From Phytohabitans sp037414955 (GTDB lineage: Bacteria > Actinomycetota > Actinomycetes > Mycobacteriales > Micromonosporaceae): DNA of 64,000 nt. The position numbers and the translations under genes are program-made. Positions 42,214-50,660 of this stretch are shown one piece after another; within the stretch, counting starts at the first letter, position 1, and the number at the start of each line of letters is the position of its first letter. Location of the stretch: positions 1 through 64,000 of the forward strand of contig JBBEWH010000045.1 of assembly GCA_037414955.1 (NCBI GenBank). The letters are read 5' to 3'. A model generated the notes under the pieces. It ran no database searches, was not told the origin of the DNA, and saw only the letters and a list, made by a program, of their open reading frames with translations.

Positions 42214-43149
42214 GTGCCCGACTCCGACGATGCGCTGATCCTGCCCGTGCCTGAGGCGGTGTCGGCCACCTATCTCATCCCCGTCACCGCACCGCCCGAC
42301 GACCTCGCCGCACTGGGCGAGCGCGCCGTCGAGTCGCTCGACGGCTTCGTCATCGGCCCGGCGCTCGACCTGGCCCGGCAGATGCACAACGGCCCTCTGA
42401 TGGTCACCGAGATCCACGAGGTGGACGACTTCCCCCGGCTGCCGCTCGACATGCTGGCCGCGTTCGGCGCCGCCGAGCAGCAGGTCGACCGGATGGCGGC
42501 CGCCACACACGTGATCACCGTCGCCGCGGGCTTCCGGCCCGGCTGGCCACCGGCGCACGAGTGGAGCGCCCGGGCGGTGGCGGCCGGGATCGGCCGGCTG
42601 CTCGGCACCGACCTGATCGACGGCTTCCAGACCCAGGTGCTGAGCGTCGACGCCGCGCTGCGCTCGCTGCCGGGCGCCGATGGCCGGATCCGCCTCACCG
42701 ACTGGATCCTCATCCCCTACTCGCCGAGCGACAACGACGAGGAGGGCATGTGGTTCACCACCAAGGGGCTGGGCCGGTTCGGGCTGCTGGAGCTGCAGAC
42801 CCTGCACGTGCCGCCGCATCTGGCGCGGGGCTGGGGCGCGACGCTGACCGGGGTCGCCCGGCGGCTGCTCCAGACCTGGAGCGACGCGCTCGACGTGCCG
42901 GGTGAGCCGGCGTTCCTGCCGGTGCCGTCGACCGTGACCGTGACCGGCCACGACATCGCCGCGGCGTATGGCGCACCGCCGGACAGCGGCTCCGACCGCG
43001 CGGCCGAGCTGCACCTCAGCCTCGACCCGTCCACCAACATGGACGCCGACTCGTTCCTGACGGTGTCGCCGCCCGAGCACTACCCGGGCACCCCCGCCGA
43101 CTACTACGCCCGCGTCTGCGCCACCCTTTTCGGCGAACCCGTCCGCTAA
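42214..43149 (+). CDS. Hypothetical protein (311 aa)
   Basis: A soluble protein I do not recognise by name. Features: DDALILPVPEAVSATYLIPV, DFPRLPLDMLAAFGAAEQQVDRM, WILIPYSPSDNDEEGMWFTTKGLGRFG (shortened), then TLHVPPHLARGW. It has no signal peptide or membrane helix. The GTG start has only a distant GGAG. It lies between cobS and a VapBC-like pair and is flanked by two family A copies. Confidence 0.75.
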   Translation: MPDSDDALILPVPEAVSATYLIPVTAPPDDLAALGERAVESLDGFVIGPALDLARQMHNGPLMVTEIHEVDDFPRLPLDMLAAFGAAEQQVDRMAAATHVITVAAGFRPGWPPAHEWSARAVAAGIGRLLGTDLIDGFQTQVLSVDAALRSLPGADGRIRLTDWILIPYSPSDNDEEGMWFTTKGLGRFGLLELQTLHVPPHLARGWGATLTGVARRLLQTWSDALDVPGEPAFLPVPSTVTVTGHDIAAAYGAPPDSGSDRAAELHLSLDPSTNMDADSFLTVSPPEHYPGTPADYYARVCATLFGEPVR

Positions 43150-43161
43150 ACGCCTCCCACC

Positions 43162-43217
43162 CATGATCAAGGCGTCCCTCAAGTCGTTATAGCTACTTGA
43201 GGGACGCCTTGATCATG
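43162..43217. repeat. Family A palindromic element (A16)
   Basis: Convergent junction. Inner arms CTCAAGTCG / CTACTTGAG. Confidence 0.95.
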
Positions 43218-43228
43218 GACGTCAGCGC

Positions 43229-43663
43229 TTAGGGAATGTCATCCGTAGGAATGGTGTGAATCTGGTGCCGCCCGAGGGCGGTTGGCGCGGTCTCCGGCTG
43301 GGTCGTCACGAAGTAGGCGTCATGGTCGAGCGCCTCCCACACCGCCTGTGCCCGTGCGAGGTCGCCGTCCACAAGCGGAACGACGCTGGCGACATCTTCG
43401 GCATCGATCTCGTCGCTGAGCGGCAGCACCCGCACGGCAGGCAGCGTGACGAGCGTCCAGAGCCGCGCCTGGGCGATCTCATCACCGATCACGCGGGCAT
43501 GTGCGTCGACCAGCGCCATGGCGGGCACCCCCACGAAGGCGTCCTCGTGCGCGATCTCGGAGATCAACTCACCCACGTGGACGTGCGGCCGGGCGTAGGA
43601 GAGCATCGCGGACGTGTCGAGGACGGCACGCAATTCCGCGCGTCCCTCATCGGGGTCAGTCAT
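43229..43663 (-). CDS. PIN-domain protein, VapC-like toxin candidate
   Basis: A 144-aa protein with a PIN-like opening VLDTSAMLSYA (first acidic residue), further acids in the middle (DAHARVIGDEIA, DEIDAEDVAS) and ALDHDAYFVT near the end. The C-terminal acid cluster is not obvious, so nuclease activity is uncertain. The ATG overlaps the upstream ribbon-helix-helix gene by ATGA, with GGAGGGG 6 nt ahead. The gene order antitoxin-toxin is the usual VapBC one. Confidence 0.72.
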   Translation of the reverse strand: MTDPDEGRAELRAVLDTSAMLSYARPHVHVGELISEIAHEDAFVGVPAMALVDAHARVIGDEIAQARLWTLVTLPAVRVLPLSDEIDAEDVASVVPLVDGDLARAQAVWEALDHDAYFVTTQPETAPTALGRHQIHTIPTDDIP

Positions 43664-43941
43664 CCTCGCCCCTCCTCCTGCCACTTTCGCGCCCGCACCA
43701 GATCCCGCCGTCGCCGGATCTCAGCTCGCTGTTCGGCCGTGAACCGGGGCATCGACGCCCGAACCCGGGCCTTTCCTTCCTCGGTGATGTTGAAGCCGAT
43801 GGCCCGCAACATCGCCTCGGTTGTGGGGCCCCGGTTCATCTGGGCACGGAGCGCCTGCGTCACCGCCGCGGACGCGTTGCGAAAGGTCTCCAGGTAGGCC
43901 GCGACGTCGTCGGGCAGACTGACCGTCACCCTTTTCGTCAT
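43660..43941 (-). CDS. Ribbon-helix-helix protein, VapB-like antitoxin candidate
   Basis: A 93-aa basic protein starting MTKRVTVSLPDDVAAYLE, a ribbon-helix-helix DNA-binding opening. The C-terminal half is charged (RFTAEQRAEIRRRRDLVRARKWQEE) and would bind the toxin. I chose the ATG at 43941 since the family starts there; the frame is open upstream through a palindrome at 43954-43967 that may be its operator. Confidence 0.75.
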   Translation of the reverse strand: MTKRVTVSLPDDVAAYLETFRNASAAVTQALRAQMNRGPTTEAMLRAIGFNITEEGKARVRASMPRFTAEQRAEIRRRRDLVRARKWQEEGRG

Positions 43942-43953
43942 ACTGCAATCATA

Positions 43954-43967
43954 CGCACTCATGTGCG
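43954..43967. promoter_or_regulatory. Palindrome CGCAC-TCAT-GTGCG upstream of the VapB-like gene
   Basis: A perfect 5-4-5 inverted repeat 13 nt upstream of the chosen antitoxin start. RHH antitoxins normally repress their own operon through such a site. Binding is inferred. Confidence 0.4.
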
Positions 43968-44024
43968 AACCGTAGGGCGGCAATTCTCGTGGTCGAAGCC
44001 GCCCAATCAAATATTTCCCGCCCC

Positions 44025-44080
44025 CATGATCAAGGCGTCCTTCACGTAGTTCTAACTACTTGAAGGACGCCTTGATCATG
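44025..44080. repeat. Family A palindromic element (A17)
   Basis: Tandem minus-strand junction, between gcvT and the antitoxin gene. Inner arms TTCACGTAG / CTACTTGAA with one mismatch. The gcvT stop is 4 nt outside the element. Confidence 0.95.
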
Positions 44081-44083
44081 GGA

Positions 44084-45178
44084 TTAGCGGACGTGGGGGG
44101 TGACGAACGGGGGTTTGGTGACGCGCATCTGGGCGCGGCGGCCGCGGACGTCGACCTCGACGGTGTCACCCTCGTCCAGGCCGGCGGCGGTGTCGAGCAA
44201 CGCGAGCGCGATGCCCACCTTCCGGGTCGGCGAGAACGTCCCGCTGGTCACCTCGCCGATCGGCTTCTCCCCGGCGTACACCGTCATGTGTGGCCGCGGG
44301 ATGCCGCGGTCGAGCGCCTCCAGGCCCCGCAGCGTGCGCCGCGGCCCGGCGGTCTTCTCCGCGACCAGCGCCGCGCGGCCCCAGAAGGCCGGCTTCTGCC
44401 AGCCGACCGCCCAGCCCAACCGGGCCTGTACCGGCGTGATGTCCGGCGAGAGGTCCTGCCCGTGCAGGGCGTACCCCATCTCGGTGCGCAGCGTGTCCCG
44501 GGCGCCGAGCCCGCACGCCCGCACCCCGAACCGGTCTCCCGACGAGAACAGCTCGTCCCACACCGACTCCGCCTGCGCGGCGGGGACGACCAGCTCGTAC
44601 CCGTGCTCGCCGGTGTAACCGGTGCGGCACACGCTCACCTCGCCGGCGAGCGAGAAGCTCATGTACCCGTGCTCGGTCGGCAACCCCAACGCGGCCAGCA
44701 GCTCCGCCGACCGCGGTCCCTGCACGGCCAGTACGGCGTACCCCTCGTGCTCGTTCGTGACCGTGACCGACGGCGGCGCCGCCGCGGACAGGCGGCGGAC
44801 GACCTCGGCGGTGTTCGCCGCGTTCGGGATCAGGAAGACATGGTCGTCGGCGTGCCGGTAGGCGATGATGTCATCGACCACGCCGCCGGTGGCGTCGTCG
44901 CAGCACAGCGTGTATTGCGCCTGGCCGGCGCCGATCCGGTGGAGGTCGTTGGTGAGGCAGGTGTTGACGAAGTCGACGGCGCCCGGCCCGGTGACCCGTG
45001 CCTTGCCCAGGTGTGAGACGTCGAACACACCCACCGCCTCGCGCACCGCCGCATGCTCGCGCAGGACACCCCCACCGGCGTACTCCAGCGGCATGTGCCA
45101 CCCGCCGAATGGGGCGAATTTGGCCCCGAGCGCGGCGTGCCGCTCGTGCAGCGGAGAGGTGCGCAACTCGATCGTCAT
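44084..45178 (-). CDS. gcvT: Aminomethyltransferase (glycine cleavage T protein)
   Basis: A 364-aa GcvT. Features: AKFAPFGGWHMPLEY, VGVFDVSHLGKARVTGP, YTLCCDDATGGVVDDIIAYR and GYTGEHGYELVVP, with a C-terminal beta-barrel (GEVTSGTFSPTRKVGIALAL, shortened). It transfers the methylene group of glycine to tetrahydrofolate. The ATG at 45178 is chosen over the GTG at 45187. I saw no glycine riboswitch in the 71 bp to the divergent pepA. Confidence 0.95.
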   Translation of the reverse strand: MTIELRTSPLHERHAALGAKFAPFGGWHMPLEYAGGGVLREHAAVREAVGVFDVSHLGKARVTGPGAVDFVNTCLTNDLHRIGAGQAQYTLCCDDATGGVVDDIIAYRHADDHVFLIPNAANTAEVVRRLSAAAPPSVTVTNEHEGYAVLAVQGPRSAELLAALGLPTEHGYMSFSLAGEVSVCRTGYTGEHGYELVVPAAQAESVWDELFSSGDRFGVRACGLGARDTLRTEMGYALHGQDLSPDITPVQARLGWAVGWQKPAFWGRAALVAEKTAGPRRTLRGLEALDRGIPRPHMTVYAGEKPIGEVTSGTFSPTRKVGIALALLDTAAGLDEGDTVEVDVRGRRAQMRVTKPPFVTPHVR

Positions 45179-45249
45179 GGGTGGCAACCTACCGTGCAGG
45201 CAGCGCTGATTAGCATCGGCGGGACAACCCCAACCACGGGAGCCGCGAA

Positions 45250-46806
45250 GTGACTGCCACCAGCCCTACTCTGAGTCTGGTCGACACCGACCCCGCCGAG
45301 TTCACCGTCGACGCCATCGTGATCGGCGTCCATAGCGTGAACGGCGACGAGGCCGGCGCCGACGGCGGTTCCCTACTACTGGCGAGCGGCGCGGAGAGCA
45401 TCGTCGCGGCGTTCGACGGCCGGTTGACCGGCACGCTGGCGCTGCTGGGCGCGACCGGGGCGCCGGGCGAGGTGACCAAGCTGGCGACGCTCGGCACGAT
45501 CACCGCGCCGGTGGTGGCGGCGGTCGGGCTCGGGCCGGAGCCCACCGGTGCCGCCCCGCCGCCCGAGACGCTGCGCCGGGCGGCCGGTGCGGCGGTGCGC
45601 GCGCTGTCCGGCTCGGGCACCGTGGCGCTGAGCCTGCCGCTGCCCGACGACGAGGACGCGCCCGCCGCGCTGCGGGCGGTCGCGGAGGGCGCGCTGCTGG
45701 GGACGTACCGGTTCGCGGGATACAAGACGAAGCCGCAGCCGGGCCGCCGGACGCCGGTGGGCGCGGTGCTGGTCCACGTGCCGGACGCCGCCGACGAGGC
45801 CGCGGTCGCGGAGATGGGCCGGGCGGGCGCGGTGACCCGCGCGGTGACGCTGGCCCGCGACTGGGTCAACACGGCGCCGAACGAGCTGCGGCCGCCGCGC
45901 TTCGCGGAGCTCGCCGCCGAGGCCGGCCGGGAGGCCGGCCTCGAGGTCGAGGTGCTCGACGAGGAGGCGCTGAAGGCCGGCGGATACGGCGGCATCCTGG
46001 CCGTCGGGTTGGGTTCGGAGGCGCCGCCGCGGCTGGTCCGGTTGGCGTACACGCCCGCGGCCGCGAGCAAGCGGGTCGCGCTGGTGGGCAAGGGCATCAC
46101 GTTCGACACCGGCGGCGTCTCGATCAAGCCCTCGCAGGGCATGTGGGAGATGAAGTCCGACATGGCGGGCGCCGCCGCGGTGGCCGCCGTGATGGTCGCG
46201 ATCGCGGAGCTGAAGCCGGACGTGGCGGTGACCGCCTACCTGCCGATGGCCGAGAACATGCCGTCGGGCAGCTCGTACCGGCCGGGTGACGTGGTGACCA
46301 TGCGCAACGGCAAGCGGGTGGAGGTGCTCAACACCGACGCCGAGGGGCGCATGGTGCTCGGCGACGCGATCGCCCGCGCCGTCGAAGACGGCTACGACTA
46401 CCTGCTGGAGACGTCGACGCTCACCGGCGGCCAGGTGGTGGCGCTGGGCAAGCGGGTGGCCGGCGTCATGGGCAGCCCGGAGCTGTGCCAGCGGGTGAAG
46501 GCGGCCGGCGACCGGGTGGGCGAGCCGACCTGGCCGATGCCGCTGCCCGACGACGTGCGCAAGAGCATGGACTCGGACGTGGCCGACATCCTTCAGGTGA
46601 GCGCCGGCATGGAGCGATCCGGCCACATGTTGCAGGGCGGCGTCTTCCTGCGCGAGTTCGTCGCCGACGGCGTGCCGTGGGCGCACATCGACATCGCCGG
46701 GCCGAGCTACCACTCGGGCGAGCCGACCGGGTACTGGTCGAAGGGCGGCACCGGCGTGCCGGTACGCACCCTGCTGGCCATGATCGACGACATCGCGGCG
46801 GAGTGA
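45250..46806 (+). CDS. pepA: Leucyl aminopeptidase
   Basis: A 518-aa M17 aminopeptidase. The C-terminal catalytic half has LVGKGITFDTGGVSIKPS (metal and Lys site) and the signature NTDAEGRMVLGDA (metal/Arg site). The N-terminal half is variable and regulatory. The GTG start has only a modest RBS (GGGAG 8 nt ahead). Divergent from gcvT. The end is 7 nt from repeat A18. Confidence 0.94.
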   Translation: MTATSPTLSLVDTDPAEFTVDAIVIGVHSVNGDEAGADGGSLLLASGAESIVAAFDGRLTGTLALLGATGAPGEVTKLATLGTITAPVVAAVGLGPEPTGAAPPPETLRRAAGAAVRALSGSGTVALSLPLPDDEDAPAALRAVAEGALLGTYRFAGYKTKPQPGRRTPVGAVLVHVPDAADEAAVAEMGRAGAVTRAVTLARDWVNTAPNELRPPRFAELAAEAGREAGLEVEVLDEEALKAGGYGGILAVGLGSEAPPRLVRLAYTPAAASKRVALVGKGITFDTGGVSIKPSQGMWEMKSDMAGAAAVAAVMVAIAELKPDVAVTAYLPMAENMPSGSSYRPGDVVTMRNGKRVEVLNTDAEGRMVLGDAIARAVEDGYDYLLETSTLTGGQVVALGKRVAGVMGSPELCQRVKAAGDRVGEPTWPMPLPDDVRKSMDSDVADILQVSAGMERSGHMLQGGVFLREFVADGVPWAHIDIAGPSYHSGEPTGYWSKGGTGVPVRTLLAMIDDIAAE

Positions 46807-46812
46807 CCCTTT

Positions 46813-46868
46813 CATGATCAAGGCGTCCTTCAAGTAGCTATAACGACTTGAAGGACGCCTTGATCATG
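46813..46868. repeat. Family A palindromic element (A18)
   Basis: Convergent junction, between pepA and a small minus-strand gene. Inner arms TTCAAGTAG / CGACTTGAA with one mismatch. Confidence 0.95.
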
Positions 46869-46872
46869 AGGG

Positions 46873-47202
46873 CTAGGCCGCGCCGCCGGCGGCGCGTTTG
46901 CGGCGTTCGTTGAAGTCGCGCATCCGCTGCGGGTATCCGACGAGCGCCACGTCGTAGATCGGGATGGCGAGGCGGTGCGCGAACCGGCGGGCGCCCTCCG
47001 GGCCGTCGACACGCCGGCGCGTCCACTCACCGTCGTGGGCGATCAAGAGCACGGTCGTCTCGGTGACCGTCGTGCGTGGCTCGATGAACGCCTCAACCCC
47101 GCGACGGGACCGGACAAACTGCTCGAGATGCTCGAGATCGGCGCGATTCGCGACCCGCCCGGAACCGCCCGCCGACTCCTTGCGCCGCCGAAACCAGCCC
47201 AC
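46873..47202 (-). CDS. Hypothetical protein (about 109 aa)
   Basis: A basic soluble protein: GWFRRRKESAGGSGRV at the start, then NRADLEHLEQFVRSRRGVEAF, TTVLLIAHDGEWTRRRV and AHRLAIPIYDVALVGYPQRM. GGGAG is about 7 nt ahead of the GTG at 47202; the frame is open further. I recall such genes beside lpdA in other actinobacteria but give no family name. No catalytic motif seen. Confidence 0.72.
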   Translation of the reverse strand: MGWFRRRKESAGGSGRVANRADLEHLEQFVRSRRGVEAFIEPRTTVTETTVLLIAHDGEWTRRRVDGPEGARRFAHRLAIPIYDVALVGYPQRMRDFNERRKRAAGGAA

Positions 47203-47364
47203 CAACGTCTCCCTTCCCGCACCCTCATCGACGGGTGTGCCAAGCGTACGTCCCAGTGACGTGTCCTTGGGCACCTCGTGACGCGGGCAGGCTCCACAAG
47301 TGACAAGATGGCGAGGATAACCGTGCCCGGCGTCGAGGCCGGGTGAGGACCGCAGGGAGACGAG

Positions 47365-48747
47365 ATGAGCGAGCCGAACACCTTCGACGTCGTCATCCTC
47401 GGCGGCGGCAGCGGCGGCTACGCGACCGCGCTGCGGGCCGCACAATTAGACCTTTCGGTCGTGCTGATCGAAAAAGACAAGCTGGGCGGCACCTGCCTGC
47501 ACCGCGGCTGCATCCCCACGAAGGCGCTGTTGCACGCCGGTGAGGTCGCCGACCAGACCCGCGAGTCCGAGCAGTTCGGCATCAAGGCCGAGCTGATCGG
47601 CATCGACATGGGCGCGGTCAACGCCTACAAGGACGGTGTCGTCGCCCGCCTCTACAAGGGCCTCCAGGGCCTCGTGAAGGGCACCAAGATCACATATGTG
47701 GAGGGCACCGGCAAGGTCGTCGGGCCCACCACCGTCGAGGTCGACGGTGAGCGATACACCGGCCGCAACCTCGTGCTCGCCACCGGCTCCTACTCGCGCA
47801 CGCTGCCCGGCCTGGAGCTCGACGGCCGCCGGGTGATCTCCAGCGAGCACGCCCTCAACCTCGACCGCGTGCCCACCTCCGCGGTCGTGCTCGGTGGCGG
47901 CGTCATCGGCGTCGAGTTCGCGAGCGCCTGGCGCTCACTGGGCGCCGAGGTGACCATCGTCGAGGCGCTCCCCCGACTGGTCGCCGCCGAGGACGAAGAG
48001 GTGTCGAAGGCGGTCGAGCGCGCGTTCCGCAAGCGCGGCATCGGCTTCAAGACCGGCAAGCCGTTCGAGAAGGTGGAGACCACCGACTCCGGCGTCAAGG
48101 TCACCATCGCCGGCGGCGACACCATCGAGGCCGAACTGCTGCTGGTCGCGGTCGGTCGCGGCCCGACGACCGCGAATCTGGGATACGAGGAGCAGGGCAT
48201 CACGATGGACCGCGGCTTCGTCCTCACCGACGAGCGGCTGCGCACCAACGTGCCCAACGTCTACGCGGTCGGCGACATCGTGCCCGGCCTGCAGCTGGCC
48301 CACCGCGGCTTCCAGCAGGGCATCTTCGTGGCCGAGGAGATCGCCGGGAAGAACCCCGCGGTCATCGACGAGGCCGGCATCCCCCGCGTGACCTACTCCG
48401 ACCCCGAGGTCGCCTCGATGGGCATGACCGAGGCGAAGGCCAAGGAGAAGTACGGCGCGGACAAGGTCGAGACCTACAACTACAACCTCGGCGGCAACGG
48501 CAAGAGCCAGATCCTGCGCACCCAGGGCTTCATCAAGCTGGTCCGGGTCGCGGACGGGCCGGTCGTCGGCATCCACATGGTGGGCGCCCGGGTCGGCGAG
48601 CTGATCGGCGAGGCGCAGCTGATCTACAACTGGGAGGCGTACCCGGCGGAGGTCGCCCAGTTGGTGCACGCGCACCCGACGCAGGGCGAGGCGCTCGGCG
48701 AGGCACACCTGGCGCTCGCGGGCAAACCACTGCACGCGCACGCCTAG
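47365..48747 (+). CDS. lpdA: Dihydrolipoyl dehydrogenase (E3)
   Basis: A 460-aa flavoprotein disulfide reductase. FAD fold VVILGGGSGGYATALRA, redox disulfide GGTCLHRGCIPTKALL, NAD fold VVLGGGVIGVEFAS, FAD site VYAVGDIVPGLQLAH and the C-terminal HAHPTQGEALGEAHLAL with the active-site His-Glu pair. GGGAGACGAG precedes the ATG. It serves the 2-oxo-acid dehydrogenase complexes; sucB follows 28 nt downstream. Confidence 0.96.
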   Translation: MSEPNTFDVVILGGGSGGYATALRAAQLDLSVVLIEKDKLGGTCLHRGCIPTKALLHAGEVADQTRESEQFGIKAELIGIDMGAVNAYKDGVVARLYKGLQGLVKGTKITYVEGTGKVVGPTTVEVDGERYTGRNLVLATGSYSRTLPGLELDGRRVISSEHALNLDRVPTSAVVLGGGVIGVEFASAWRSLGAEVTIVEALPRLVAAEDEEVSKAVERAFRKRGIGFKTGKPFEKVETTDSGVKVTIAGGDTIEAELLLVAVGRGPTTANLGYEEQGITMDRGFVLTDERLRTNVPNVYAVGDIVPGLQLAHRGFQQGIFVAEEIAGKNPAVIDEAGIPRVTYSDPEVASMGMTEAKAKEKYGADKVETYNYNLGGNGKSQILRTQGFIKLVRVADGPVVGIHMVGARVGELIGEAQLIYNWEAYPAEVAQLVHAHPTQGEALGEAHLALAGKPLHAHA

Positions 48748-48775
48748 ACCCACACCCACGAAGGAGTCTTTCGAG

Positions 48776-50587
48776 ATGCCGGTATCGGTAGCCATGCCTC
48801 GGCTGGGCGAGAGCGTCACCGAGGGCACCGTCACCCGCTGGCTGAAGCAGGAGGGCGAGCGCGTCGAGGTCGACGAGCCGCTGCTCGAGGTGTCCACCGA
48901 CAAGGTCGACACCGAGATCCCGTCCCCGGCGGCCGGCGTACTCACCCGGATCGTCGTGCAGGAGGACGAGACTGCCGAGGTCGGCGCCGAGCTGGCCGTG
49001 ATCTCCGGCGACGGCGAGTCGTCGGGCGACGGCGGCGGCGGCGAGACCGCGCCGGCGGCTGCGGAAGCGCAGCCCGCCGCTGAGGCGGAGGCTCCGGCGG
49101 AGGAGCCCGCGCCGGCCCAGGCCGAGGCCGCCCCGCCGGCCGCCCAGCCCACCGACCAGGACGAGGCACCGGCGTCCGGCGGTGGCACCACGGTCGTGAC
49201 GATGCCGGCGCTCGGCGAGAGCGTCACCGAGGGCACGGTCACCCGCTGGCTGAAGCAGGTCGGCGAGTCGGTCGACGCCGACGAGCCGCTGCTGGAAGTC
49301 TCCACGGACAAGGTCGACACCGAGATCCCGTCCCCGGCGGCCGGCACGATCCTCGAGATCAAGGTGCCGCAGGACGAGACCGCCGCGGTGGGCGCCGAGC
49401 TGGCCGTGATCGGCTCGGCCGGTGCCGCTCCGGCGCCCGCTCCGGAGCAGTCCGCGCCCGCCCCGGAGCAGTCCGCGCCCGCCCCGCAGCAGGCGCAGCC
49501 GAAGCAGGAGCAGGCCGCGCAGCCGCGGGAGGAGGCGCCGGCCGTGGAGCGCACCGAGCCGCAGCCGCCGCCCGCCCCCGCGCAGCGGGTCGAGGCCCCC
49601 CAGCCCGCGCAGACGCAGACCCAGGCCGCCCCGGCCGCCACCAACGGTGGGGGCGGCGACGTCGGATACGTGACGCCGCTGGTCCGGCGCCTCGCCAGCG
49701 AGCAGGGCGTCGACCTCTCCACGGTGAGCGGCACCGGCGTGGGTGGCCGCATCCGCAAGCAGGACGTGCTGGACGCGGCGGAGAAGAAGCGCGCGGCCGC
49801 GGCGCGACCGGCGCCCGCCGTCCAGCCGTCGAAGCCGGCCCCGGCCAAGGCGGAGCCGAGCCCGCTGCGGGGTCGCACCGAGAAGCTGACCCGCACCCGC
49901 ATCTCGATCGCGAAGCGGATGTTCGAGTCGTTGCAGACGTCCGCGCAGCTCACCAGCGTGGTCGAGGTCGACGTCACGAAGGTCGCCCGGCTGCGCCAGC
50001 AGGCCAAGACGAACTTCCAGGCCCAGCACGGCGTGAAGCTGTCGTTCCTGCCGTTCTTCGCCGTGGCGGCGGTGGAGGCGCTCCGGCGGTACCCGATCGT
50101 CAACGCGTCGCTCGACCTGGACGCGGGCACGGTGACCTACCCGGACGGCGAGCACCTGGGCATCGCGGTGGACACCGAGCGGGGCCTGCTGGTGCCGGTC
50201 ATCCGGGACGCGGGCGACCTCAACCTGGCCGGCCTGGCGCGGCGGATCGCCGACCTGGCCGAGCGCACCCGCACCAACAAGATCAGCCCGGACGAGATCT
50301 CCGGCGCGACGTTCACGCTGACCAACACCGGCAGCCGGGGCGCGCTCTTCGACACCCCGATCGTGCCGAAGCCGCAGTCGGCGATCCTCGGCACCGGCGC
50401 GGTCGTGAAGCGTGCCGTGGTGGTCGACGACCCCGAGCTCGGTGAGGTGATCACGCCGCGGTCGATGTGCTACCTGGCCCTGTCGTACGACCACCGCATC
50501 ATCGACGGTGCCGACGCCGCCCGATTCCTCACCGCGGTGAAGGAGCGCTTGGAAGCCGGCCACTTCGAGGCCGACCTCGGCCTCTAA
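48776..50587 (+). CDS. sucB: 2-oxoglutarate dehydrogenase E2 (dihydrolipoyl succinyltransferase) with two lipoyl domains
   Basis: A 603-aa E2. Two lipoyl domains (residues about 1-76 and 140-216), each with the lipoylated Lys in STDKVDTEIPSP, are joined by long Pro/Ala/Glu-rich linkers. A subunit-binding domain (VTPLVRRLASEQGVDLSTVSG) and the catalytic domain (SYDHRIIDGADAARFL, His and Asp) follow. 48806-48850 and 49214-49258 are identical except one base, so the domain duplication is recent or kept uniform. GAAGGAG lies 9 nt before the ATG. Could also serve pyruvate dehydrogenase. Confidence 0.94.
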   Translation: MPVSVAMPRLGESVTEGTVTRWLKQEGERVEVDEPLLEVSTDKVDTEIPSPAAGVLTRIVVQEDETAEVGAELAVISGDGESSGDGGGGETAPAAAEAQPAAEAEAPAEEPAPAQAEAAPPAAQPTDQDEAPASGGGTTVVTMPALGESVTEGTVTRWLKQVGESVDADEPLLEVSTDKVDTEIPSPAAGTILEIKVPQDETAAVGAELAVIGSAGAAPAPAPEQSAPAPEQSAPAPQQAQPKQEQAAQPREEAPAVERTEPQPPPAPAQRVEAPQPAQTQTQAAPAATNGGGGDVGYVTPLVRRLASEQGVDLSTVSGTGVGGRIRKQDVLDAAEKKRAAAARPAPAVQPSKPAPAKAEPSPLRGRTEKLTRTRISIAKRMFESLQTSAQLTSVVEVDVTKVARLRQQAKTNFQAQHGVKLSFLPFFAVAAVEALRRYPIVNASLDLDAGTVTYPDGEHLGIAVDTERGLLVPVIRDAGDLNLAGLARRIADLAERTRTNKISPDEISGATFTLTNTGSRGALFDTPIVPKPQSAILGTGAVVKRAVVVDDPELGEVITPRSMCYLALSYDHRIIDGADAARFLTAVKERLEAGHFEADLGL

Positions 50588-50590
50588 CAT

Positions 50591-50646
50591 CATGATCAAG
50601 GCGTCCTTCAAGTAGTTCTCACTACTTGAAGGACGCCTTGATCATG
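50591..50646. repeat. Family A palindromic element (A19)
   Basis: Tandem plus-strand junction after sucB. Inner arms TTCAAGTAG / CTACTTGAA; one of the most perfect copies. Confidence 0.96.
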
Positions 50647-50660
50647 GGAGAGAGGGACGG

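Noticed and set aside
45179..45249. Glycine riboswitch for gcvT
   Set aside because: Only 71 bp separate gcvT and pepA; no paired aptamer structure seen.
47203..47364. Hairpin or attenuator in the lpdA leader
   Set aside because: Only short imperfect pairings (GCCAAG with CTTGGGC) over a long loop; not convincing.
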